Source: Isoetes engelmannii (lineage: Eukaryota > Streptophyta > Lycopodiopsida > Isoetales > Isoetaceae). From it: a DNA stretch of 22,484 bases. A program made the position numbers and the translations under genes. Shown one piece after another: positions 1 to 8,609 of this stretch. The notes beneath the pieces were generated by a model. It was given only the letters and a program-made list of their open reading frames with translations. It ran no database searches and was not told the origin of the DNA. Position 1 is the stretch's first letter, and each line of letters starts with the position of its first letter. Location of the stretch: NCBI GenBank assembly GCA_011763485.2, contig JAANSK020257718.1:1-22484 (forward strand). The letters run 5' to 3'.

Positions 1-60
1 CCTTGCTATTGGAGCGACCATAGAAAAGCTTGTATAATAGTTGACAATATGTAATTGATA

Positions 61-360
61 TCATGTAAGTGACTCTTGTGCAAATCCTGTTACTACTCCT
101 CTTTTGTTTACCTTGAATGTCTTGTAGAAAGAACTTGATATTAACCTGTTGCGTATTTTCATTGGCTCAGACAATATCTCAGCAAATGTGCTTCCAACTT
201 CATTGCCTAGGAAGTCAGCTATAGTATTTATTGAAATTGTGACTGGTATTGCTTCTCTATCAGTGTATATCTTTCCATAGAACATCATTTCTATTTTAAT
301 AGTAGAGGCACCACAATTTCTACATGGCTCAGTATAATGATCAGTTATGCTGCATGACAT
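61..360 (-). CDS. OB-fold-like ORF or exon (RPA/MEIOB-like), uncertain
   Basis: A 99-residue open frame starts at an ATG at 360 and stops at 61. Near the N-terminus it has one CxxC pair (EPCRNCG). A pattern typical of OB-fold beta strands follows (MMFYGKIYTDREAIPVTIS, then a hydrophobic helix-like IADFLG), and then a basic stretch (YKTFKVNKRG). RPA large-subunit C-terminal domains and the meiotic protein MEIOB have a zinc-ribbon plus OB-fold of this general form, so single-strand DNA binding is possible. The second CxxC expected of an RPA zinc ribbon is not visible. The ATG lies only a few bases from the start of the chromovirus fragment at about 361, so the frame could be an exon of a gene cut off by that insertion. 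The family assignment is weak. Confidence 0.33.
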   Translation of the reverse strand: MSCSITDHYTEPCRNCGASTIKIEMMFYGKIYTDREAIPVTISINTIADFLGNEVGSTFAEILSEPMKIRNRLISSSFYKTFKVNKRGVVTGFAQESLT

Positions 361-1120
361 ACAAATAGTCTTCAGCAGGATGAGTGGGTTACTTGGCTTC
401 CTTTGGCGGAGTTTGCCTATAATAATTCAGTTCATGCTTCCACCGGGCAGACACCATTCTTTGTGAATTATAGCACCCATCCGCGCTGGTCCTTCATTGC
501 TCCTGGCCATGATTCAGTTAACCCCAGTGCAGAAGACCGTCTTGCCAAGCTCCATCAGCTCCAGGGTCATCTTCAGGGACATCTCATCCAGGCTCAAGAA
601 CGGTACCGCCATCATGCAGATCATCATCGACAGGATGCTCCACAGTTTGCCGTCGGGGATCTTGTTTGGCTTTTACGTCGTGACTTGCCCACAGCACGCC
701 CTTCTGATAAGTTGGATTATCGCTGTCTGGGTCCATATAAGATCATTGCACAAGTAGGGGATCGTGCTTTTCGGTTGGAGCTTCCGCCATCAGTCCGGAT
801 TCACCCCGTGTTCCACGTCTCTTTGTTGGAACCTTATACAGCAAACCCGTTCCCAGATCGCGTACCTCCACCTCCGCCACCAGTTGAAATTGATGATCAT
901 GAGGAGTTTGAGGTCCGTGAAATCCTAGACTCCAAGTTCTTGCGGCATCGCCTATATTATCTGGTAGATTGGATAGGATATTCCCCAAGTGATAGGACCT
1001 GGGAACCTGCAGAGAATGTGGCTAATGCTCCTGATAAGATTGCTGAGTTCCACCGGCGTTATCCAGATAAGCCCAGTCTTCGAACTCCGGCTCCTGTTCG
1101 AGCCCCTAGACGCCGTCGTA

Positions 1121-1133
1121 GGAGGTGGGATGG
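1121..1133 (+). promoter_or_regulatory. Polypurine tract next to the LTR
   Basis: GGAGGTGGGATGG is purine-rich apart from its Ts and abuts the LTR TG. This is the expected position of the plus-strand primer in an LTR retrotransposon. Confidence 0.6.
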
Positions 1134-1451
1134 TGTGACGACCATACAAATATTGACCAATATGGTCGTCACACGAGCAGCATGCGTCGCGACATCTTGC
1201 TTCATCACAGCCAATGGAGTGGCACCATCTTGACCGTTGTCGTGGGTATATATAGCGGAGCCTCTTTTGAGGCGCGCTATTCCGTTTCAATGCCAGTCTT
1301 GGACCTTCTTAGCGTCTACCCCGTTTATTGCCCTGTTTTTTTAGCGCCTTCGGGCCATTGTACTCTTGATCACTGTATAATAAAATTCTTGCCAGATCCT
1401 GGCATACACTTCTGTATTTCTGTTCTGTGTACTTCGGTTAGGTTCATGACA
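1134..1451 (+). repeat. 3' LTR of the chromovirus, about 318 bp
   Basis: It begins TGTGACG directly after a purine-rich tract (1121-1133) and ends TCATGACA, giving the usual TG...CA borders with short inverted ends (TGTGA/TGACA). The first 40 bases form a perfect 13-bp inverted repeat (1134-1146 with 1161-1173). Inside are a CCAAT box (1211-1215), a TATATATA box (1247-1254) about 35 bp later, and an AATAAA signal (1379-1384) before a T-rich end. That is a compact U3-R-U5 layout. No matching 5' LTR is present in the window, so a target-site duplication cannot be tested. Confidence 0.75.
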
Positions 1452-2586
1452 ATTACTATCATTTCAAACAATAGCATACAACGATTTATACAAGATGAAT
1501 ATGCTGTTTATAGCAGCGGATGCAAAAGATAGCCATAATTGATTCTTGGCATCTGGACAAAATATTCAGAAAATGGAAGCAAGGAATGGATGATCACTCT
1601 CTTTATGCTTGGAACTCTGCCAAACACTCTAATTATGGAGATTGGCACAGGGTATCCTATAATTTTGGAGTCTGGACATTGTTAATGTGCTTCTTGTGCT
1701 TATGGATAATGTGTAAAGAGTCATTTAGCAGGTAATGCATGTAGCAGCCATGATATTTCAAGTGGCCATCACAAGGTGCGTATGCATCTGTCCATTATTA
1801 TATTTTCCTGTTGCGTTTAGGTTCCAGCAATAAACATTGCCTTATGAATGCTTCGCAGGTATGTGATAAAGGAGAGTTTCTTTCTGTTTGTAGAAAGCAT
1901 AGAAAGCATGGACGAAGTTGGAACCATCTCAGAAGTATGTTATACAGCAATGGTTGCTCTATCTTTTCAGGGATTTCTAATGATTGGCTGGTCACTATAA
2001 GATTGAATCGCCTTTGCCATAAGCCTCTTTTTGGCATTGGTATGCAGTTTACACAGGCATATGGCATCGTTCTTTAGTTCTATGCATTAAACTGCACGTC
2101 ATGTTCGCAATCTATTTGTCTTTTAATTGCTATTAACTTCTGCAATCGTATTTTGCAGTTCAATATTGGACCTTGAAATATGACAGGTATATTTCTAATA
2201 TTTCCTTCACTTTGCTTGGATAATTTCCAAGTATTGCTCGCTTTAGTCCTTTGGCCTTATTTATTCCATAATATTGAGTTTTAATTGATTTGCAATGGTT
2301 TTGGGCTAGGGGTTGCTTGATTCTGGATCCCTGCACTTGTGTATACTCTTTATGTGAGCTATTGATGTCTTATGGCATGTGCCATGTAGATGCTTGGTTG
2401 TTTCTTTTTATTTATGTTGCCTCAGACCAAGACCACTGTATAGTTGGCTCAAGGTGCATAGCTGTTTTCTGTTATGCAGATACAAATTAGCTAGATTATT
2501 GTTCTTTATCCTATTGTTTGCAAACCCAAACTAACTTTTTTATAGCTGATAATCATGGAGAAGCAACGTACTTGGAACCTTTGTAG
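1452..2586 (+). other. No gene resolved; scattered exon-like stretches on the plus strand
   Basis: About 1.1 kb of T-rich, intron-like sequence. The best coding-like stretch is about 1520-1651 (contains SLYAWNSAKHSNYGDWH), ending at a possible donor, CACAGG|GTATCC. Other short pieces flanked by splice-like signals lie at 1821-1858 (TTTAG before, CAG|GTATGT after) and 2158-2185 (TTTTGCAG before, ACAG|GTATAT after). Their reading phases do not chain together, so no gene model is offered. They may be decayed exons upstream of the acidic exon at 2587-2932. Confidence 0.25.
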
Positions 2587-2932
2587 CACGACATGTGCTT
2601 CTATGCCTTGCTTAAGACAGTGGAGAAGCTGCAATTTCCATGGTTGGATACAAATTTCGAAGTGGAAGAGGATAGCTTTGAAGGCATTGAGGACGAGCGT
2701 CTTGCAGTCAATGCAGTTGCGCATGCTGACGAACAAATTCAACGTACCCATTTTGTTGACAACGAAGATGTAGAGCAACTGATATTCTCGGACGATTCAG
2801 AAGACAACGAAGATAGCCAAGAGTCCGATACCCGGGGGGGAGGGGGGGGGGGCAAGTCCTAGCAGTACAACAATTCCATTTGAGGACCTAACCTTGCCTG
2901 ACTCAACGGACTCCGGAAGAGAAAGCCTTTGA
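2587..2932 (+). CDS. Acidic C-terminal exon of an unrecognised gene (frame disturbed at a G run)
   Basis: Preceded by a plausible acceptor (CCTTTGTAG|CAC), the frame runs through LLKTVEKLQFPWLDTNFEV and a long acidic stretch (NEDVEQLIFSDDSEDNED, SQESDT) up to a G-rich tract at 2834-2852. In the literal frame it stops at 2862 after a poly-Gly run. One frame over, the sequence after the G tract stays coding-like (PFEDLTLPDSTDSGRESL) and stops at 2932. The simplest reading is one terminal exon in which the homopolymer has changed length, or was miscounted in the assembly. The acidic Ser/Asp/Glu tail suggests a nuclear or chromatin-associated protein, but no family is recognised. Confidence 0.35.
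2834..2852 (+). repeat. Poly-G tract (G7 A G11)
   Basis: Seven Gs, one A, then eleven Gs, inside the acidic exon. Such tracts slip in replication and are often miscounted in sequencing. The exon's frame changes across it. Confidence 0.85.
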
Positions 2933-3700
2933 TTTTCGTCTGCCGCCCTCCATCCCCAAAACAGGGAGAAAAAAGGCTCAGATATTCCTTAAAAAAATGC
3001 CGCATCCTCATTGATCCTGCAGGCTCTTACCTTTGAGTTGTCCTAGCGGCCTGCAGCAGCGCGAGCGTCGTGGTTTGCCCTATCCGGCAAGGGCACTGAA
3101 GCTTGGCGCATAAGGCCCGGTCGAGGAAGCTTGGCGCATAAGCCTCTGTCCGACACTAATTCAAAAAGATGGCTAGGATGACCACACATGGACGGCAAAT
3201 GTTCGTCCAGAATACAGTTGGGGTGATACCGGAGGTCGGTCACTCTGCAGACGGCCGAGATTTTTCAATGTCACGCGGGCGGACCAGATTTGTTGGTAAT
3301 CCCGGAGGCCGGGAACTCTTGCTTGGCCGATATCGGCTCCTGTATCAGCCCGGCCGAGGGGATCACGGAGCGGTTGCACCAGGCTCCTCTACGACGATCC
3401 CGAAGGGGGGATCACCGGGCCGATAACGCCCTCCTGATATCGGCCAGTGGCGGTGGTGATTCCGACGGTCGGTATCGCCGATGCCTGGCCTTGGGGATCC
3501 CGGAGTGCGAGATCTTCGAAGGGCTGATAACTTCCCCATTATCAGCTGGGAACATGGTGATCCCGTTTTCCGGAATCGCCAGGGTGGTGATCCCAGAGCC
3601 CGGAATCGCCCGTCACTTTTTAATGGTGATACCGGAGGACGGTAGGCCGGCGGACGGCCAGGATGCGGCGAAATGACGGACGGCCAAGATTTGTGCAGGC

Positions 3701-3720
3701 GTACTGACATGTGTCAGTAC
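3701..3720. repeat. 20-bp near-perfect palindrome
   Basis: GTACTGACA and its exact complement TGTCAGTAC are separated by two bases. It could form a cruciform or bind a dimeric protein. It lies within the GC-rich repeat block. Confidence 0.8.
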
Positions 3721-3763
3721 GGTATAACGGGGGCTCCCCGAACGGACTCCGTCGAAAAATGAG

Positions 3764-3803
3764 GGTGATTCCGGAGGCCGAAATTAACACCTCCGGGATC
3801 ACC
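3764..3803. repeat. Hairpin, 14-bp arms
   Basis: GGTGATTCCGGAGG (3764-3777) pairs with CCTCCGGGATCACC (3790-3803), with one G-T position and a 12-base loop. The arms are two opposite copies of the block's core motif. Confidence 0.75.
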
Positions 3804-3830
3804 GAAACCAGGGTAACATTATCCTCACCC

Positions 3831-4412
3831 ATATATGATGGGGTTGATGTTGCCGCCATGTGCTGCATAAATTTATTTTGACATGCTATTGTGCACTCCT
3901 TGCATCATTTCTGAAACATTGTTTTGTTGAGTTGATCCCTTATCAACCATATAAGATAGTAGAGGACCAATTCAAATCATTTTTGCTAAGAGGCTTCCTA
4001 TTCAACATGATAGCTTACATGGGCAGCAACTAGCGGTACTATATTATATCATATCATAACGAGTATTGAAAAGACAACGTGAATTGTGATATTCTAATCT
4101 ATGCTCATCATCATAACTAACATTACAATAATTACAACATACGTCATTACATCACATTTCTTTTATACAACCAAACCTTCACTTCGTTGACATTGGAAAA
4201 TAAAACATTTTGTCTAAATGGAACATGATAAGATATACCCCACTTATTTTATACATCCAATTCTTCAGTTGGTTGACATTGGAAAAAGCTCTAAACGAAA
4301 TAGAAATATGTTGAACCTATGATGACGTTTTTGTTACTACTTAATTTACATTTTGCTTAAGCAACAAACTAGTATATTAATTAGATTTAAACAAAATTAA
4401 GTATATCTAGTC
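3831..4412. other. AT-rich spacer, no gene seen
   Basis: No coding frame or RNA gene is visible. The only structure noticed is the degenerate tandem repeat at 4161-4286. Confidence 0.5.
4161..4286. repeat. Degenerate tandem duplication, about 86-bp period
   Basis: TTTTATACAACCAAACCTTC at 4161 and TTTTATACATCCAATTCTTC at 4247 both lead into a TTGACATTGGAAAA segment. The sequence after each copy (TCTAAATGGAACATGATA and TCTAAACGAAATAGAAATATG) also aligns loosely. This is an old direct duplication. Confidence 0.6.
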
Positions 4413-4765
4413 TTATTCATGATAGCTCCAGAATAAGACTGAAAGCTCCACGTCACACCCTGCATCAAAGGCAACAGATCCGACCCACTTCAACTCTGCC
4501 ATTGCCTTGTTGCGGGATCTCCAGATGAAAGAAAGGCCAACTTCCAAATGCAAATCTCTACTTTGCCTTATGTCTCTGTTCTGCACTGTCAAAAGGGAAA
4601 AACAACAGGTAGGAAGGAGAAGCCAAGAACGGTTGAGAAGATGCTCATAGCCAGTACACCCGTTTGTCGAATCTGCACAAAGGAGGGCCGAAGATGGATG
4701 GCATCCCAGCAATTCCGGCATCTCGACTTGTTCTGGAGCAGGGTCGTTTCTTCCTCTTGGGCCAT
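4413..4765 (-). CDS. Candidate two-exon gene, 92 aa, unrecognised
   Basis: Exon 1 runs 4765 to 4660. It starts MAQEEETTLLQNKS, includes a CRNC motif and ends FVQIRQT. The 74-bp intron (4659-4586) has GT...AG ends and a very pyrimidine-rich 3' end (TTTTTCCCTTTTGACAG). Exon 2 runs 4585 to 4413. It contains LHLEVGLSFIW, RNKAMAELKWVGSVAF and CDVELSVLFWSYHE before a TAA. The phases fit (1/1), giving 93 codons including the stop. A telo-box lies about 75 bp upstream of the start. Read without splicing, a different start at 4805 gives a 130-residue frame with the same C-terminus. The spliced model is preferred because the intron signals are good and exon 1 looks more protein-like. No family is recognised. 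The CxxC pair could bind a metal only with partners not seen here. Confidence 0.42.
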
Positions 4766-4835
4766 GGAGATGTAGTGAAGCTCTGCTTGCAGGAGCTGAG
4801 GTCATGGCGTCGGAATAAGGGTTGTGGCAGGATTT

Positions 4836-4846
4836 CTAGGGTTTGT
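4836..4846 (-). promoter_or_regulatory. Telo-box (AAACCCTAG) upstream of the 92-aa candidate gene
   Basis: On the minus strand AAACCCTAGAAA occurs about 75 bp before the ATG at 4765. This motif is common near the 5' ends of plant housekeeping and translation genes, which supports a real transcription start here. Confidence 0.45.
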
Positions 4847-5175
4847 TTCAGCTACCACGGCCAGGATATGGCCGCCCTACTCTTAATGGCCCATATTGGC
4901 CCGACATGACCCGACACGAATTTTTACTTTGTCATGATCCGATCCCGCACGAACTTTTTCATGTTTTTTGCACTTTTAACAACATTGCACTCGCCCGACT
5001 TTTTGCCATGACACGAATTCTTTTCCCCTCTTGTTCATATTTTTATCCACTCTAAGCACTATTTCGTTAAATATAGAAAAAACTTGAATTCATGGACCAT
5101 TTTACGAAATGACACGGATGCACGATAAAAATGACTTTTTATTAGTCATGGTATACAATCAGTTGCGCTCCCCAA

Positions 5176-5348
5176 CTAGAGCTGCATGGTCTCAGCTACG
5201 AGCTGTGGAATCTTGATGATCTGTGGAAGCTTCTTCTTGTTGGCTGGAGGCCAGGCAAAGTCGATGCACTCTAAGTCGATCCGGTCATTGGCTGTTGTTG
5301 GTCTCCATCTCTTCTTCCAACAATTCACGTGCAGACCGAAGGTTAGTA
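5176..5348 (-). CDS. Coding-like C-terminal fragment abutting an LTR, unrecognised
   Basis: An open minus-strand frame starts at the LTR border (about 5348) and stops at 5176. It contains NDRIDLECIDFAWPPANKKK and LPQIIKIPQLVAETMQL before TAG. The composition (WPP, KKK, amphipathic end) looks like the tail of a host protein rather than noise, though the opposite strand is open too. The LTR element may have inserted just upstream of, or inside, this exon. No family is recognised. Confidence 0.27.
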
Positions 5349-6231
5349 TGCTGCCCTTTGGGGGCAACATCTCGCCAAAACAAGAAAATGGCTGGTCCCC
5401 TCAACCATAAAATGCCAATATGAACACAACAAAGGAGTCTTCAACTTATGCTAGTGCTTTTGAGTGAAAAATGTGATGAAATGAGCATGGATGTGATGAT
5501 AGTGTGATGGAAAAGAGTGTGGTGGATGTATGAAAATGGGGTAAGCATGAATCTGATGGTGATGTGATATAGGTGGGGGTGGTGGATGTGTAGGAAAGAT
5601 GGTAATGATGTGATATGAATGAACTGTGTGAATGTATGGAGATGAAAGCTATGGAGAATAGGTGTGCAAATGAAGTGGGAAAAGTGTACTAGTGTCATTA
5701 TCTCGCCAAAACAAGAAAATGTATGCCTTTTAGTCATCCCCATGAGAGAGAAACTCTGCTATGATGGTAAAGCTAAAGAGCAGAGTACAATAGGAAGTGA
5801 AGGCAAGGGAAAGAAGTCATGATGATTGGTACAACCACTTAAGGCAGATGAATAGAGATGAAACAAGGGTGCACCTACCATGGAATCAAGAATCTCGTTA
5901 AAAACAACCTCAATAACACCTTTGGTAGAATATAAGAGCTGATAGGATTGCATATGAAAAGTTGGGGGAGCAAGGGCCTGATTGTGACTAGATTAACTGA
6001 GCAGGTGAGATCATCAACAAATGGACCTGCATATCACACTTGATGGAAGAATTAGCATTCATTTTCTTCTCTGAATCACATGGTACTATTTTCTAACTAG
6101 TCCAACCTGCTACAAACATAAAACTAACTCATCAAAATAACAAATTCATAACAAAGTCAAACTGAACTAATTATCCTGCTCCTAACATAACTTACTGAAC
6201 TTCCTAAGACATAAAGAGGGACAAGCAAGCA
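5349..6231 (-). repeat. LTR of the left gypsy element, about 883 bp
   Basis: Starts TGCTGCC and ends AGCAAGCA in plus orientation (TG...CA). It matches 19809-20712 along its length by eye, including an identical stretch near its right end (CTTCCTAAGACATAAAGAGG). A purine-biased tract lies just outside the right border. At the left border is a small inverted repeat (TGCTGCC...GGCAACA). A 20-bp direct repeat (CTCGCCAAAACAAGAAAATG) occurs at 5371 and 5702. The middle is rich in GATG/TGTGATG-type simple sequence. The exact left border is approximate because similarity to the other copy fades gradually. Confidence 0.7.
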
Positions 6232-6285
6232 TGATGGTCTCAATATCTCTTCAATTGGCTTTTGAAAAGCAAGTGACCTTGTCTA

Positions 6286-7330
6286 TTAATACAGAACATG
6301 AGTGCAACAACACTCTTCTCCATCCTGGTATCTCTCTTTAAGAACAGACCATTGCCTATTTGCAAAGACTATAGTATGTTTGTCCTGCAAAATAGCTAGG
6401 CCTATGGCCTTTTTAGTAATAGTGATATAAACTTCAAAATGCATGTTCAAATCTAGTCTTTTTAAGAGCGTGGTTTCAAATATTGATGAAATAAGGAAGT
6501 CAAACGTCTCTTGGCATTCTGCAGTTCGTGTAACAGGTATATGTTTGCTCTCAGACTTAGAAAACTTGTCTACTCTTCTCAATTTAGAGATAGGACTTAC
6601 AATATGAGCAAAATTTGGAATGTACATCCTAAGAGAACTTGTCATACCAATGAAACTCTTAACCTGCTTCAAATTTTGAGGAGGGGCTAGCTTCTTGAGA
6701 GCTTCAACCTTGTTTTGAGCTGCTTGAAATGCCTTGACCAGATATTTCATGGCCTAGGAGGTGTCCTTTTGATGCAAAAAAGAAGCACATTTGGGAATGG
6801 TTGACTCCAGAACTTCTGCGTAAAGCACAAATCTTTGCAAGCAATTCCACATGGTAAGTAGAGAATACCTAAATAGCGATCATCTAGATAAATTATGAAC
6901 TCCTCAGCAGGCATTGTCTTAAAAATAACATCCATAGCTCTTTGAAATGTAGCTGGTGCATTCATTAAACCAAATGGCATCCTCTTCATGGCATAAGTAC
7001 CTCAAGGAGTGATGGATGAGGTCTTTGGCTGGTATTCTTCTTTGATGCCGATCTGGTTGAAGCCTGAAAATTCATCCAAAAAGGAATACATGTCTTTCCC
7101 TGCAACATCATACAAGATCTCCTCTAAAAATGGCAAGGGATAACAATAATTGATAGTATCTTTGTTAAGGTCTCGATAATCTATGCAAATTCTCAAGGCA
7201 CCACTCCTTTTTTTCCACTTGTACAATGCAAGATACCCATTCAGGGTTGATGATCTCCATAATAACTCTTGCATCTAACATTTTATACAATTCTTCTTTG
7301 ATCAGATCCAAAAATGCAGCATTGATTCTT
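6286..7330 (-). pseudogene. RT and gypsy RNase H region of the left gypsy element
   Basis: The RT shows the pre-RT conserved region, ICIDYRDLNK, the F-LD-FSGFNQI box, MPFGLMNAPATFQRAM and the YLDD catalytic box. The thumb/connection (PQNLKQVKSFIGM) and the start of RNase H (HFEVYITITKKAIGLAILQ) follow. The last part is homologous at nucleotide level to about 21917-22070 of the right copy. It is a decayed fossil. Confidence 0.85.
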
Positions 7331-7639
7331 CTTAATCTTGGAAAACGGGTTTACAACCTTCCTTAATCTTAATCTCAAATTGATATACCTCTTCTTTGAT
7401 GCCAATAAGTTCAATAATCCCAAGCAAATACATCTCCTCTTTCTAAAAGAAACTAGTGATCTCATCCTTGTTTTGAGTTCCAAACAAATCTTCCACAAAT
7501 AAAGAACTTTGCTTACCAGTTTTTGTTTTGGTTGACTTTTTTTGTGAAGCATTGACGGTAAGTATGAGACAGAGCTCTTTGACTTCATCTTCATTAATTC
7601 ATCTTTTGGAATAGCTCCTTCAGACAAGTGTGACATGAG

Positions 7640-8012
7640 AGTATCTCTGCATAAAGCATCAGCCTCCCAATTCTGCTCCGTTGGAGTATGAGTGATCTTC
7701 CAAGAGGTGAGTTTGACAAGTACTCTCATTACCTAATTTCTAAGAGCTTCTATGTTAGGATTTTTGGTTTGATATTCACCATTGACATGTCTGCAGACTA
7801 GTTGAGAATCTCCATTAATGTGTATGTCAGAAATGTCCATTGCCTTAGCTTCTTGGAGACCTGCAATTAAAGCCTTGTATTTTGCATCATAAGTTACTTG
7901 AGGATACTTTGGCCAAGAGTTTGTTAGATGAGTTATTTAGTACAGCTGCATATGATGTTATGTCCAACTTTTTTGAAATTCCTCCATCAAACCACAAAAA
8001 AACCTTCTTTAC
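7640..8012 (-). pseudogene. Archaeal-type RNase H (aRNH) region of the left gypsy element
   Basis: Motifs typical of the second RNase H of Tat-lineage elements are seen: a DGG-type first acidic site, YDAKYKALIAGLQEA around the second, GDSQLV and NGEYQ around the third, and NWEADAL near the end. In described Tat elements this domain follows the gypsy RNase H. Here it lies upstream of RT on the same strand. It is a decayed fossil, not a working gene. Confidence 0.7.
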
Positions 8013-8345
8013 CTTGCTTGAGAGAAGGCGCAAACTCTATAACCAAAGGAATCATATCACATTTCCTTGGCTTGGTGGCTGCCAACCTATAGGATCCCAG
8101 TGGTTCATCTATTAACAATTCTTTAATGAAATGTACCTCCTCTTTGGAGCCATAAGAGCCATCTTGAATGGTAGCCACTTGAGAGCATTTGAGATAGTAC
8201 ATGTCCCTTGAGACCAAACTGGTCTAGCATCAACTGTAGCCATCCATCTCCTTCCAAGCAAGTGGTCATAGATATCTGCATCTTCCCCTAAATCCTCAAA
8301 AGCAACAACAATAAAGTTAGCAGGTCCACGAATGGAAGGTATAAT

Positions 8346-8609
8346 TGGTTCCCCTTGCCCTTAGCATTCTATTTTAGACGACTCCAAATAGCACAAAAAG
8401 AAGATCAAATGACAGCCGCATGGCCCACACACAACTGATTGTTGCGACAAGTGCCAACTCAAAAAGGCATCTACGAGCACCGGAACTCCGCCATAGCCAA
8501 AACCTGGAAGAAAAATGAAACCATGCACGCAACAAAAATTCTTACCACATCACTGCCATGTCAGAAAAACCCTCCAAACTTATGTTTACGTTAGCTAACC
8601 GACGCGCGT
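8346..8609. other. Spacer, no gene seen
   Basis: No coding frame or RNA gene is recognised between the gypsy remnant and the tandem repeat. Confidence 0.45.

Larger units (their letters stand above)
361..1451 (+). mobile_element. Ty3/gypsy chromovirus, 3' part (integrase C-terminus, chromodomain, 3' LTR)
   Basis: The 3' end of an LTR retrotransposon fossil. From about 370 the plus strand encodes the end of the integrase core (WLPLAEFAYNNS, STGQTPF), the integrase C-terminal beta-barrel region (DLVWLL, LGPYKI, HPVFHVSLLEPY) and a chromodomain at about 907-1080 (EVREIL, YYLVDWIGYSPSDRTWEPAEN, FHRRYPDKP). An Arg-rich tail, a purine-rich tract at 1121-1133 and an LTR complete the piece. The chromodomain with YLVDWxGY...TWEPxEN and FHxRYPxKP resembles Tcn1/sushi-type elements of fungi, animals and non-seed plants more than the CRM, Tekay, Reina or Galadriel types common in angiosperms. 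Gag, protease, RT and RNase H are absent, so this is a partial copy. The protein part reads cleanly, so it is probably younger than the two gypsy copies further right. Confidence 0.9.
3050..3830. repeat. GC-rich block of degenerate palindromic repeats
   Basis: About 780 bp of GC-rich DNA in AT-rich surroundings. A core like GGTGATNCCGGAGGNCGG recurs with variation near 3222, 3295, 3454, 3493, 3556, 3583, 3624 and 3764, and in the opposite orientation near 3406 and 3790. A second motif, ACGGCCRAGATTT-like, recurs near 3250, 3655 and 3680. AAGCTTGGCGCATAAG occurs twice (about 3099 and 3127). Read as protein the core gives VIPExG over and over, but no frame stays open, so this looks like repeat DNA rather than a gene. 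Inverted repeats include GCCGATATCGGC (3326-3337), GCTGATAA/TTATCAGC (3523-3546), 3701-3720 and 3764-3803. No known family is recognised. Confidence 0.6.
5349..8345 (-). mobile_element. Old Ty3/gypsy (Tat-like) element, left copy
   Basis: A minus-strand LTR retrotransposon fossil. From its 5' side (right) to its 3' side (left) it shows an unassigned segment (about 8345-8020), an archaeal-type RNase H (about 8012-7640), RT (about 7330-6750; ALRICIDYRDLNK, LPFLEEILYDVAGK, MPFGLMNAPATFQ, YLDD), the gypsy RNase H (about 6750-6286), then the LTR (6231-5349). Integrase is absent between RNase H and the LTR, whereas the right-hand copy has it. RT motifs fit the non-chromoviral OTA group (Athila/Tat), and the second RNase H points to Tat. 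The copy is clearly broken, with many disruptions, and looks old. Confidence 0.85.

Noticed and set aside
3169-3676. Plus- and minus-strand frames with repeated VIPExG
   Set aside because: They are translations of the GC-rich palindromic repeat block. No frame stays open across it and both strands look equally coding.
4860-5010. Recurrent CCCGACACGAA / CCGCACGAAC-like words considered as a satellite
   Set aside because: Too few and too irregular to define a unit.
5441-5743. His/Thr/Ile-rich minus-strand frame
   Set aside because: It lies inside the gypsy LTR and mirrors its GATG-type simple sequence, as does the similar frame at 19861-20130.
7882-8115. 77-residue plus-strand frame
   Set aside because: It is antisense to the aRNH region of the gypsy element.
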